Source: Parapristionchus giblindavisi
Taxonomy: Eukaryota; Nematoda; Chromadorea; Rhabditida; Diplogasteridae
DNA: 64,000 nt
Direction: 5' to 3'
NCBI GenBank assembly: GCA_943737045.1
Contig: CALSFV010000006.1
Coordinates: 806,001-870,000, forward strand
Under the pieces are notes generated by a model. The model was not told the origin of the DNA, ran no database searches, and saw only the letters and a program-made list of their open reading frames with translations. Below are positions 13,586-25,924 of this stretch, one piece after another (the first letter of the stretch is position 1; each line of letters begins with the position of its first letter). Position numbers and translations under genes: made by a program.

Positions 13586-16500
13586 CAATAATTCACTGCA
13601 TTACCTTGTGGAGTTTACATCGCTGTAGACCAATCAATATGAGGAGTGAAGGCCTCATGCTTCTCGAAAGACTCGGTCTGAAACAATAGATATATAATTA
13701 AATCCATTATATTCGTCTTCATCACAAATAGAGTATCATTATACGATACAGTACTGAGAGAAGATCAAAGATCACAACAACACATAAACATCTTTATTCG
13801 GTATCGGTCAATCAATAATTCACTGCATTACCTTGTGGAGTTTACATCGCTGTAGATCAATAAATATGATGCGTGAAGGCCTCATACTTCTCGAAAGACT
13901 CGGTCTGAAACTATAGATATATAATTAAATCCATTATATTCGTCATCATCACAAATAGAGTATCATTATACGATATAGTACTGAGAGAAGATCAAAGATC
14001 ACAACAACACATAAACAACTTTATTCGATATCGATCAATCAATAATTCACTGTATTACCTTGTGGAGTTTACATCGCTGTAGATCAATAAATATGATGCG
14101 TGAAGGCCTCATACTTCTGGAAAGACTCGGTCTGAAACAATAGATATATAATTAAATCCATTATTTTCGTCTTCATCACAAATACAGTATCATAATACGA
14201 TACAGTACTGAGAGAAGATCAAAGATTAAAATCACAACAACACGTAAACATCTTTATTCGATATCGGTCAAACAATAATTCACTGCATTACCTTGTGGAG
14301 TTTACATCGCTGTAGACCAATCAATATGAGGAGTGAAGGCCTCATGCTTCTCGAAAGACTCGGTCTGAAACAATAGATATATAATTAAATCCATTATATT
14401 CTTCTTCATCACAAATACAGTATCATAATACGATACAGTACTGAGAGAAGATCAAAGATCACAACAACACATAAACATCTTTATTCGGTATCGGTCAATC
14501 AATAATTCACTGCATTACCTTGTGGAGTTTACATCGCTGTAGACCAATCAATATGAGGAGTGAAGGCCTCATGCTTCTCGAAAGACTCGGTCTGAAACAA
14601 TCGATATATAATTAAATCCATTATTTTCGTCTTCATCACAAATACAGTATCATAATACGATACAGTACTGTGAGAAGATCAAAGATTAAATTCACAACAA
14701 CACGTAAACATCTTTATTCGATATCGGTCAAACAATAATTCACTGCATTACCTTGTGGAGTTTACATCGCTGTAGACCAATCAATATGAGGAGTGAAGGC
14801 CTCATGCTTCTCGAAAGACTCGGTCTGAAACAATAGATATATAATTAAATCCATTATATTCGTCTTCATCACAAATAGAGTATCATTATACGATACAGTA
14901 CTGAGAGAAGATCAAAGATCACAACAACACATAAACATCTTTATTCGGTATCGGTCAATCAATAATTCACTGCATTACCTTGTGGAGTTTACATCGCTGT
15001 AGATCAATAAATATGATGCGTGAAGGCCTCATACTTCTCGAAAGACTCGGTCTGAAACTATAGATATATAATTAAATCCATTATATTCGTCATCATCACA
15101 AATAGAGTATCATTATACGATATAGTACTGAGAGAAGATCAAAGATCACAACAACACATAAACAACTTTATTCGATATCGATCAATCAATAATTCACTGT
15201 ATTACCTTGTGGAGTTTACATCGCTGTAGATCAATAAATATGATGCGTGAAGGCCTCATACTTCTGGAAAGACTCGGTCTGAAACAATAGATATATAATT
15301 AAATCCATTATTTTCGTCTTCATCACAAATACAGTATCATAATACGATACAGTACTGAGAGAAGATCAAAGATTAAAATCACAACAACACGTAAACATCT
15401 TTATTCGATATCGGTCAAACAATAATTCACTGCATTACCTTGTGGAGTTTACATCGCTGTAGACCAATCAATATGAGGAGTGAAGGCCTCATGCTTCTCG
15501 AAAGACTCGGTCTGAAACAATAGATATATAATTAAATCCATTATATTCTTCTTCATCACAAATACAGTATCATAATACGATACAGTACTGAGAGAAGATC
15601 AAAGATCACAACAACACATAAACATCTTTATTCGGTATCGGTCAATCAATAATTCACTGCATTACCTTGTGGAGTTTACATCGCTGTAGACCAATCAATA
15701 TGAGGAGTGAAGGCCTCATGCTTCTCGAAAGACTCGGTCTGAAACAATCGATATATAATTAAATCCATTATTTTCGTCTTCATCACAAATACAGTATCAT
15801 AATACGAAACAGTACTGTGAGAAGATCAAAGATTAAATTCACAACAACACGTAAACATCTTTATTCGATATCGGTCAAACAATAATTCACTGCATTACCT
15901 TGTGGAGTTTACATCGCTGTAGACCAATCAATATGAGGAGTGAAGGCCTCATGCTTCTCGAAAGACTCGGTCTGAAACAATAGATATATAATTAAATCCA
16001 TTATATTCGTCTTCATCACAAATAGAGTATCATTATACGATACAGTACTGAGAGAAGATCAAAGATCACAACAACACATAAACATCTTTATTCGGTATCG
16101 GTCAATCAATAATTCACTGCATTACCTTGTGGAGTTTACATCGCTGTAGATCAATAAATATGATGCGTGAAGGCCTCATACTTCTCGAAAGACTCGGTCT
16201 GAAACTATAGATATATAATTAAATCCATTATATTCGTCATCATCACAAATAGAGTATCATTATACGATATAGTACTGAGAGAAGATCAAAGATCACAACA
16301 ACACATAAACAACTTTATTCGATATCGATCAATCAATAATTCACTGTATTACCTTGTGGAGTTTACATCGCTGTAGATCAATAAATATGATGCGTGAAGG
16401 CCTCATACTTCTGGAAAGACTCGGTCTGAAACAATAGATATATAATTAAATCCATTATTTTCGTCTTCATCACAAATACAGTATCATAATACGATACCGT

Positions 16501-18633
16501 ACTGAGAGAAGATCAAAGATTAAAATCACAACAACACATAAACATCTTTATTCGATATCGGTCAAACAATAATTCACTGCATTACCTTGTGGAGTTTACA
16601 TCGCTGTAGACCAATCAATATGAGGAGTGAAGGCCTCATGCTTCTCGAAAGACTCGGTCTGAAACAATAGATATATAATTAAATCCATTATATTCGTCTT
16701 CATCACAAATAGAGTATCATTATACGATACAGTACTGAGAGAAGATCAAAGATCACAACAACACATAAACATCTTTATTCGATATCGATCAATCAATAAT
16801 TCACTGTATTACCTTGTGGAGTTTACATCGCTGTAGATCAATAAATATGATGCGTGAAGGCCTCATACTTCTGGAAAGACTCGGTCTGAAACAATAGATA
16901 TATAATTAAATCCATTATTTTCGTCTTCATCACAAATACAGTATCATAATACGATACAGTACTGAGAGAAGATCAAAGATTAAAATCACAACAACACGTA
17001 AACATCTTTATTCGATATCGGTCAAACAATAATTCACTGCATTACCTTGTGGAGTTTACATCGCTGTAGACCAATCAATATGAGGAGTGAAGGCCTCATG
17101 CTTCTCGAAAGACTCGGTCTGAAACAATAGATATATAATTAAATCCATTATATTCTTCTTCATCACAAATACAGTATCATAATACGATACAGTACTGAGA
17201 GAAGATCAAAGATCACAACAACACATAAACATCTTTATTCGGTATCGGTCAATCAATAATTCACTGCATTACCTTGTGGAGTTTACATCGCTGTAGACCA
17301 ATCAATATGAGGAGTGAAGGCCTCATGCTTCTCGAAAGACTCGGTCTGAAACAATCGATATATAATTAAATCCATTATTTTCGTCTTCATCACAAATACA
17401 GTATCATAATACGAAACAGTACTGTGAGAAGATCAAAGATTAAATTCACAACAACACGTAAACATCTTTATTCGATATCGGTCAAACAATAATTCACTGC
17501 ATTACCTTGTGGAGTTTACATCGCTGTAGACCAATCAATATGAGGAGTGAAGGCCTCATGCTTCTCGAAAGACTCGGTCTGAAACAATAGATATATAATT
17601 AAATCCATTATATTCGTCTTCATCACAAATAGAGTATCATTATACGATACAGTACTGAGAGAAGATCAAAGATCACAACAACACATAAACATCTTTATTC
17701 GGTATCGGTCAATCAATAATTCACTGCATTACCTTGTGGAGTTTACATCGCTGTAGATCAATAAATATGATGCGTGAAGGCCTCATACTTCTCGAAAGAC
17801 TCGGTCTGAAACTATAGATATATAATTAAATCCATTATATTCGTCATCATCACAAATAGAGTATCATTATACGATATAGTACTGAGAGAAGATCAAAGAT
17901 CACAACAACACATAAACAACTTTATTCGATATCGATCAATCAATAATTCACTGTATTACCTTGTGGAGTTTACATCGCTGTAGATCAATAAATATGATGC
18001 GTGAAGGCCTCATACTTCTGGAAAGACTCGGTCTGAAACAATAGATATATAATTAAATCCATTATTTTCGTCTTCATCACAAATACAGTATCATAATACG
18101 ATACAGTACTGAGAGAAGATCAAAGATTAAAATCACAACAACACATAAACATCTTTATTCGATATCGGTCAAACAATAATTCACTGCATTACCTTGTGGA
18201 GTTTACATCGCTGTAGACCAATCAATATGAGGAGTGAAGGCCTCATGCTTCTCGAAAGACTCGGTCTGAAACAATAGATATATAATTAAATCCATTATAT
18301 TCTTCTTCATCACAAATACAGTATCATAATACGATACAGTACTGAGAGAAGATCAAAGATCACAACAACACATAAACATCTTTATTCGGTATCGGTCAAT
18401 CAATAATTCACTGCATTACCTTGTGGAGTTTACATCGCTGTAGACCAATCAATATGAGGAGTGAAGGCCTCATGCTTCTCGAAAGACTCGGTCTGAAACA
18501 ATCGATATATAATTAAATCCATTATTTTCGTCTTCATCACAAATACAGTATCATAATACGAAACAGTACTGTGAGAAGATCAAAGATTAAATTCACAACA
18601 ACACGTAAACATCTTTATTCGATATCGGTCAAA
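13586..18633 (+). repeat. HOR: 5-mer of 1147 bp, four copies, one expanded to 7 monomers
   Basis: Copies start at 13586, 14733, 15880 and 17487. Three are 1147 bp (227,227,233,227,233); the copy at 15880 is 1607 bp because it carries two extra monomers (227+233). Diagnostic variants are cgtcatcatcac in the second monomer and attcttcttcatc in the fourth. Acgaaacagtactgtg appears in the last monomer from 15652 onward, a change fixed in later copies only. Confidence 0.9.
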
Positions 18634-20007
18634 CAATAATTCACTGCATTACCTTGTGGAGTTTACATCGCTGTAGACCAATCAATATGAGGAGTGAAGG
18701 CCTCATGCTTCTCGAAAGACTCGGTCTGAAACAATAGATATATAATTAAATCCATTATATTCGTCTTCATCACAAATAGAGTATCATTATACGATACAGT
18801 ACTGAGAGAAGATCAAAGATCACAACAACACATAAACATCTTTATTCGGTATCGGTCAATCAATAATTCACTGCATTACCTTGTGGAGTTTACATCGCTG
18901 TAGATCAATAAATATGATGCGTGAAGGCCTCATACTTCTCGAAAGACTCGGTCTGAAACTATAGATATATAATTAAATCCATTATATTCGTCATCATCAC
19001 AAATAGAGTATCATTATACGATATAGTACTGAGAGAAGATCAAAGATCACAACAACACATAAACAACTTTATTCGATATCGATCAATCAATAATTCACTG
19101 TATTACCTTGTGGAGTTTACATCGCTGTAGATCAATAAATATGATGCGTGAAGGCCTCATACTTCTGGAAAGACTCGGTCTGAAACAATAGATATATAAT
19201 TAAATCCATTATTTTCGTCTTCATCACAAATACAGTATCATAATACGATACAGTACTGAGAGAAGATCAAAGATTAAAATCACAACAACACATAAACATC
19301 TTTATTCGATATCGGTCAAACAATAATTCACTGCATTACCTTGTGGAGTTTACATCGCTGTAGACCAATCAATATGAGGAGTGAAGGCCTCATGCTTCTC
19401 GAAAGACTCGGTCTGAAACAATAGATATATAATTAAATCCATTATATTCGTCTTCATCACAAATAGAGTATCATTATACGATACAGTACTGAGAGAAGAT
19501 CAAAGATCACAACAACACATAAACATCTTTATTCGGTATCGGTCAATCAATAATTCACTGCATTACCTTGTGGAGTTTACATCGCTGTAGATCAATAAAT
19601 ATGATGCGTGAAGGCCTCATACTTCTCGAAAGACTCGGTCTGAAACTATAGATATATAATTAAATCCATTATATTCGTCATCATCACAAATAGAGTATCA
19701 TTATACGATATAGTACTGAGAGAAGATCAAAGATCACAACAACACATAAACAACTTTATTCGATATCGATCAATCAATAATTCACTGTATTACCTTGTGG
19801 AGTTTACATCGCTGTAGATCAATAAATATGATGCGTGAAGGCCTCATACTTCTGGAAAGACTCGGTCTGAAACAATAGATATATAATTAAATCCATTATT
19901 TTCGTCTTCATCACAAATACAGTATCATAATACGATACAGTACTGAGAGAAGATCAAAGATTAAAATCACAACAACACATAAACATCTTTATTCGGTATC
20001 GGTCAAA
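18634..20007 (+). repeat. HOR: 3-mer of 687 bp, two tandem copies
   Basis: Units at 18634-19320 and 19321-20007 (227,227,233) equal the first three monomers of the 1147-bp 5-mer, including cgtcatcatcac. They look like 5-mers that lost the last two monomers. Confidence 0.88.
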
Positions 20008-20234
20008 CAATAATTCACTGCATTACCTTGTGGAGTTTACATCGCTGAAGACCAATCAATATGAGGAGTGAAGGCCTCATGCTTCTCGAAAGACTCGGTC
20101 TGAAACAATAGATATATAATTAAATCCATTATATTCGTCTTCATCACAAATAGAGTATCATTATACGATACAGTACTGAGAGAAGATCAAAGATCACAAC
20201 AACACATAAACATCTTTATTCGATATCGGTCAAA
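20008..20234 (+). repeat. Single 227-bp monomer with private variant gctgaagacc
   Basis: The variant gctgaagacc replaces gctgtagacc. The same variant occurs at 25005-25231, exactly 4997 bp downstream, which marks a segmental duplication within the array. Confidence 0.85.
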
Positions 20235-21620
20235 CAATAATTCACTGCATTACCTTGTGGAGTTTACATCGCTGTAGACCAATCAATATGAGGAGTGAAG
20301 GCCTCATGCTTCTCGAAAGACTCGGTCTGAAACAATAGATATATAATTAAATCCATTATATTCGTCTTCATCACAAATACAGTATCATAATACGATACAG
20401 TACTGAGAGAAGATCAAAGATCACAACAACACATAAACATCTTTATTCGGTATCGGTCAATCAATAATTCACTGTATTACCTTGTGGAGTTTACATCGCT
20501 GTAGATCAATAAATATGATGCGTGAAGGCCTCATACTTCTGGAAAGACTCGGTCTGAAACAATAGATATATAATTAAATCCATTATTTTCGTCTTCATCA
20601 CAAATACAGTATCATAATACGATACAGTACTGAGAGAAGATCAAAGATTAAAATCACAACAACACATAAACATCGTTATTCGGTATCGGTCAATCAATAA
20701 TTCACTGTATTACCTTGTGGAGTTTACATCGCTGTAGGCCAATCAATATGAGGAGCGAAGGCCTCATACTTCTCGAAAGACTCGGTCTGAAACAATAGAT
20801 ATATAATTAAATCCATTATTTTCGTCTTCATCACAAATACAGTATCATAATACGATACAGTACTGAGAGAAGATCAAAGATTAAAATCACAACAGCACGT
20901 AAACATCTTTATTCGATATCGGTCAATCAATAATTCACTGCATTACCTTGTGGAGTTTACATCGCTGTAGACCAATCAATATGAGGAGTGAAGGCCTCAT
21001 GCTTCTCGAAAGACTCGGTCTGAAACAATAGATATATAATTAAATCCATTATATTCGTCTTCATCACAAATACAGTATCATAATACGATACAGTACTGAG
21101 AGAAGATCAAAGATCACAACAACACATAAACATCTTTATTCGGTATCGGTCAATCAATAATTCACTGTATTACCTTGTGGAGTTTACATCGCTGTAGATC
21201 AATAAATATGATGCGTGAAGGCCTCATACTTCTGGAAAGACTCGGTCTGAAACAATAGATATATAATTAAATCCATTATTTTCGTCTTCATCACAAATAC
21301 AGTATCATAATACGATACAGTACTGAGAGAAGATCAAAGATTAAAATCACAACAACACATAAACATCGTTATTCGGTATCGGTCAATCAATAATTCACTG
21401 TATTACCTTGTGGAGTTTACATCGCTGTAGGCCAATCAATATGAGGAGCGAAGGCCTCATACTTCTCGAAAGACTCGGTCTGAAACAATAGATATATAAT
21501 TAAATCCATTATTTTCGTCTTCATCACAAATACAGTATCATAATACGATACAGTACTGAGAGAAGATCAAAGATTAAAATCACAACAGCACGTAAACATC
21601 TTTATTCGGTATCGGTCAAT
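20235..21620 (+). repeat. HOR: 3-mer of 693 bp, two tandem copies (catcgttatt type)
   Basis: Units at 20235-20927 and 20928-21620 (227,233,233). Diagnostic sites are catcgttattcgg at the end of the second monomer, and ggccaatc with cagcacgtaaac in the third. The last two monomers recur as a pair at 25459-25924, 54590-55055, 62249-62714 and 63175-63640. Confidence 0.9.
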
Positions 21621-22668
21621 CAATAATTCACTGCATTACCTTGTGGAGTTTACATCGCTGTAGACCAATCAATATGAGGAGTGAAGGCCTCATGCTTCTC
21701 GAAAGACTCGGTCTGAAACAATAGATATATAATTAAATCCATTATATTCGTCTTCATCACAAATAGAGTATCATTATACGATACAGTACTGAGAGAAGAT
21801 CAAAGATCACAACAACACATAAACATCTTTATTCGGTATCGGTCAATCAATAATTCACTGCATTACCTTGTGGAGTTTACATCGCTGTAGATCAATAAAT
21901 ATGATGCGTGAAGGCCTCATACTTCTCGAAAGACTCGGTCTGAAACTATAGATATATAATTAAATCCATTATATTCGTCTTCATCACAAATAGAGTATCA
22001 TAATACGATACAGTACTGAGAGAAGATCAAAGATTAAAATCACAACAACACGTAAACATCTTTATTCGATATCGGTCAAACAATAATTCACTGCATTACC
22101 TTGTGGAGTTTACATCGCTGTAGACCAATCAATATGAGGAGTGAAGGCCTCATGCTTCTCGAAAGACTCGGTCTGAAACAATAGATATATAATTAAATCC
22201 ATTATATTCGTCTTCATCACAAATAGAGTATCATTATACGATACAGTACTGAGAGAAGATCAAAGATCACAACAACACATAAACATCTTTATTCGGTATC
22301 GGTCAATCAATAATTCACTGCATTACCTTGTGGAGTTTACATCGCTGTAGATCAATAAATATGATGCGTGAAGGCCTCATACTTCTCGAAAGACTCGGTC
22401 TGAAACTATAGATATATAATTAAATCCATTATATTCGTCTTCATCACAAATAGAGTATCATTATACGATATAGTACTGAGAGAAGATCAAAGATCACAAC
22501 AACACATAAACAACTTTATTCGGTATCGGTCAATCAATAATTCACTGCATTACCTTGTGGAGTTTACATCGCTGTAGACCAATCAATATGAGGAGTGAAG
22601 GCCTCATGCTTCTCGAAAGACTCGGTCTGAAACAATAGATATATAATTAAATCCATTATATTCGTCTT
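21621..22668 (+). repeat. Satellite monomers before the first insertion
   Basis: Monomers at 21621, 21848, 22081, 22308 and the left 134 bp of the one begun at 22535. They repeat the gacc/gatc-aaactatag alternation of the 8-mer family. The last monomer is cut within ttatattcgtctt and resumes after the insertion at 23055. Confidence 0.9.
22658..22668. repeat. Target-site duplication, left copy (11 bp)
   Basis: The bases atattcgtctt belong to the interrupted monomer and are repeated exactly at 23055-23065. The interval between monomer starts 22535 and 23159 is 624 bp = 227 + 386 + 11, which supports a clean insertion with an 11-bp duplication. Confidence 0.85.
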
Positions 22669-23054
22669 ATACGATCCTTCTGCTTTTTCTGTCTAGCGTG
22701 CGGTCGGTCAGACATTGTTGTCCATTTGACCAATGTCGTCTATCCCTTCCCTCGTCTATACCATCAACAGATAAGGAACACAGTTGGATCCCCTCCCAGA
22801 AGGTGTTTGGAAAGCCGGGAGTTGTATTTCCTTCTTCATGCAGCCTCTTCGGACGGAGCTTCTACTGCTACGTGGGTTATTAACTTCAATTTCTAATGCA
22901 TTCTTTTCTGGATTCTACTTCGAGCACAGATGTGGAAAGACCATCAAGATATACACGATGAACCGATGATTAGAAGAAAGAATTGAACGTCATGGATGTA
23001 CGAAGGACCCCTGCCATGACCCACCGCACCAATGTGCGAATGTGATAAAGATTG
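22669..23054 (+). mobile_element. 386-bp non-satellite insertion, probable LINE fragment or SINE
   Basis: A unique sequence, richer in G+C than the satellite and with no internal tandem structure. It is bounded by an 11-bp exact duplication of satellite sequence, the length expected of target-primed (non-LTR) retrotransposition. It has no terminal inverted repeats and no poly(A) tail; the right end reads gtgataaagattg, which could be a short non-poly(A) 3' tail of a plus-strand element. I recognise no reverse transcriptase motif, Pol III box or hammerhead core. Open frames of 61 codons (22698-22883, 22784-22969) are too short and featureless to call. The first bases (atacgat) also match the satellite, so the left junction may be more complex. 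A 5'-truncated LINE 3' end is my favoured reading; a SINE or a non-TE filler fragment remains possible. Confidence 0.6.
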
Positions 23055-23065
23055 ATATTCGTCTT
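23055..23065. repeat. Target-site duplication, right copy (11 bp)
   Basis: An exact second copy of atattcgtctt, followed directly by the expected satellite continuation catcacaaatac. Confidence 0.85.
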
Positions 23066-23158
23066 CATCACAAATACAGTATCATAATACGATACAGTAC
23101 TGAGAGAAGATCAAAGATCACAACAACACATAAACATCTTTATTCGGTATCGGTCAAT

Positions 23159-25924
23159 CAATAATTCACTGCATTACCTTGTGGAGTTTACATCGCTGTA
23201 GACCAATCAATATGAGGAGTGAAGGCCTCATGCTTCTCGAAAGACTCGGTCTGAAACAATCGATATATAATTAAATCCATTATATTCGTCTTCATCACAA
23301 ATAGAGTATCATAATACGATACAGTACTGAGAGAAGATCAAAGATTAAAATCACAACAACACGTAAACATCTTTATTCGGTATCGGTCAATCAATAATTC
23401 ACTGTATTACCTTGTGGAGTTTACATCGCTGTAGATCAATAAATATGATGCGTGAAGGCCTCATACTTCTGGAAAGACTCGGTCTGAAACAATAGATATA
23501 TAATTAAATCCATTATTTTCGTCTTCATCACAAATACAGTATCATAATACGATACAGTACTGTGAGAAGATCAAAGATTAAATTCACAACAACACGTAAA
23601 CATCTTTATTCGATATCGGTCAAACAATAATTCACTGCATTACCTTGTGGAGTTTACATCGCTGTAGACCAATCAATATGAGGAGTGAAGGCCTCATGCT
23701 TCTCGAAAGACTCGGTCTGAAACAATAGATATATAATTAAATCCATTATATTCGTCTTCATCACAAATACAGTATCATAATACGATACAGTACTGAGAGA
23801 AGATCAAAGATCACAACAACACATAAACATCTTTATTCGGTATCGGTCAATCAATAATTCACTGCATTACCTTGTGGAGTTTACATCGCTGTAGACCAAT
23901 CAATATGAGGAGTGAAGGCCTCATGCTTCTCGAAAGACTCGGTCTGAAACAATCGATATATAATTAAATCCATTATATTCGTCTTCATCACAAATAGAGT
24001 ATCATAATACGATACAGTACTGAGAGAAGATCAAAGATTAAAATCACAACAACACGTAAACATCTTTATTCGGTATCGGTCAATCAATAACTCACTGTAT
24101 TACCTTGTGGAGTTTACATCGCTGTAGATCAATAAATATGATGCGTGAAGGCCTCATACTTCTGGAAAGACTCGGTCTGAAACAATAGATATATAATTAA
24201 ATCCATTATTTTCGTCTTCATCACAAATACAGTATCATAATACGATACAGTACTGTGAGAAGATCAAAGATTAAATTCACAACAACACGTAAACATCTTT
24301 ATTCGATATCGGTCAAACAATAATTCACTGCATTACCTTGTGGAGTTTACATCGCTGTAGACCAATCAATATGAGGAGTGAAGGCCTCATGCTTCTCGAA
24401 AGACTCGGTCTGAAACAATAGATATATAATTAAATCCATTATATTCGTCTTCATCACAAATAGAGTATCATTATACGATACAGTACTGAGAGAAGATCAA
24501 AGATCACAACAACACATAAACATCTTTATTCGGTATCGGTCAATCAATAATTCACTGCATTACCTTGTGGAGTTTACATCGCTGTAGATCAATAAATATG
24601 ATGCGTGAAGGCCTCATACTTCTCGAAAGACTCGGTCTGAAACTATAGATATATAATTAAATCCATTATATTCGTCATCATCACAAATAGAGTATCATTA
24701 TACGATATAGTACTGAGAGAAGATCAAAGATCACAACAACACATAAACAACTTTATTCGATATCGATCAATCAATAATTCACTGTATTACCTTGTGGAGT
24801 TTACATCGCTGTAGATCAATAAATATGATGCGTGAAGGCCTCATACTTCTGGAAAGACTCGGTCTGAAACAATAGATATATAATTAAATCCATTATTTTC
24901 GTCTTCATCACAAATACAGTATCATAATACGATACAGTACTGAGAGAAGATCAAAGATTAAAATCACAACAACACATAAACATCTTTATTCGGTATCGGT
25001 CAAACAATAATTCACTGCATTACCTTGTGGAGTTTACATCGCTGAAGACCAATCAATATGAGGAGTGAAGGCCTCATGCTTCTCGAAAGACTCGGTCTGA
25101 AACAATAGATATATAATTAAATCCATTATATTCGTCTTCATCACAAATAGAGTATCATTATACGATACAGTACTGAGAGAAGATCAAAGATCACAACAAC
25201 ACATAAACATCTTTATTCGATATCGGTCAAACAATAATTCACTGCATTACCTTGTGGAGTTTACATCGCTGTAGACCAATCAATATGAGGAGTGAAGGCC
25301 TCATGCTTCTCGAAAGACTCGGTCTGAAACAATAGATATATAATTAAATCCATTATATTCGTCTTCATCACAAATACAGTATCATAATACGATACAGTAC
25401 TGAGAGAAGATCAAAGATCACAACAACACATAAACATCTTTATTCGGTATCGGTCAATCAATAATTCACTGTATTACCTTGTGGAGTTTACATCGCTGTA
25501 GATCAATAAATATGATGCGTGAAGGCCTCATACTTCTGGAAAGACTCGGTCTGAAACAATAGATATATAATTAAATCCATTATTTTCGTCTTCATCACAA
25601 ATACAGTATCATAATACGATACAGTACTGAGAGAAGATCAAAGATTAAAATCACAACAACACATAAACATCGTTATTCGGTATCGGTCAATCAATAATTC
25701 ACTGTATTACCTTGTGGAGTTTACATCGCTGTAGGCCAATCAATATGAGGAGCGAAGGCCTCATACTTCTCGAAAGACTCGGTCTGAAACAATAGATATA
25801 TAATTAAATCCATTATTTTCGTCTTCATCACAAATACAGTATCATAATACGATACAGTACTGAGAGAAGATCAAAGATTAAAATCACAACAGCACGTAAA
25901 CATCTTTATTCGATATCGGTCAAT
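23159..25924 (+). repeat. Mixed block: 1153-type fragments plus a copy of 19321-20927
   Basis: 23159-24317 carries caatcgatat, tgtgagaag and attaaattcac in the order of the 1153-bp 5-mer. 24318-25924 repeats 19321-20927 at a constant offset of 4997 bp, including cgtcatcatcac, gctgaagacc and catcgttatt. It is therefore a pasted segment several monomers long, not an independent HOR. Confidence 0.85.

Larger units (their letters stand above)
1..22668. repeat. Satellite array, left segment (mixed 227/233-bp monomers)
   Basis: An uninterrupted head-to-tail array; every monomer begins at caataattcactg on the plus strand and no unit is inverted. The segment holds 98 full monomers plus the left part of the monomer begun at 22535. 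Both length classes are interspersed, and linked variant sites group monomers into successive HOR families, listed separately. The shared core ttgtggagtttacatcgct is nearly invariant. No gene or RNA gene is visible. The array continues beyond the left edge, because base 1 is a monomer start only by my choice of phase. Regular spacing and monomer accounting make the satellite call certain; the family name and species are unknown to me. Confidence 0.98.

Noticed and set aside
22698..22969. Two overlapping 61-codon plus-strand frames in the first insertion
   Set aside because: Too short, overlapping in different frames, without recognisable motifs; expected by chance in a 386-bp segment of moderate G+C.
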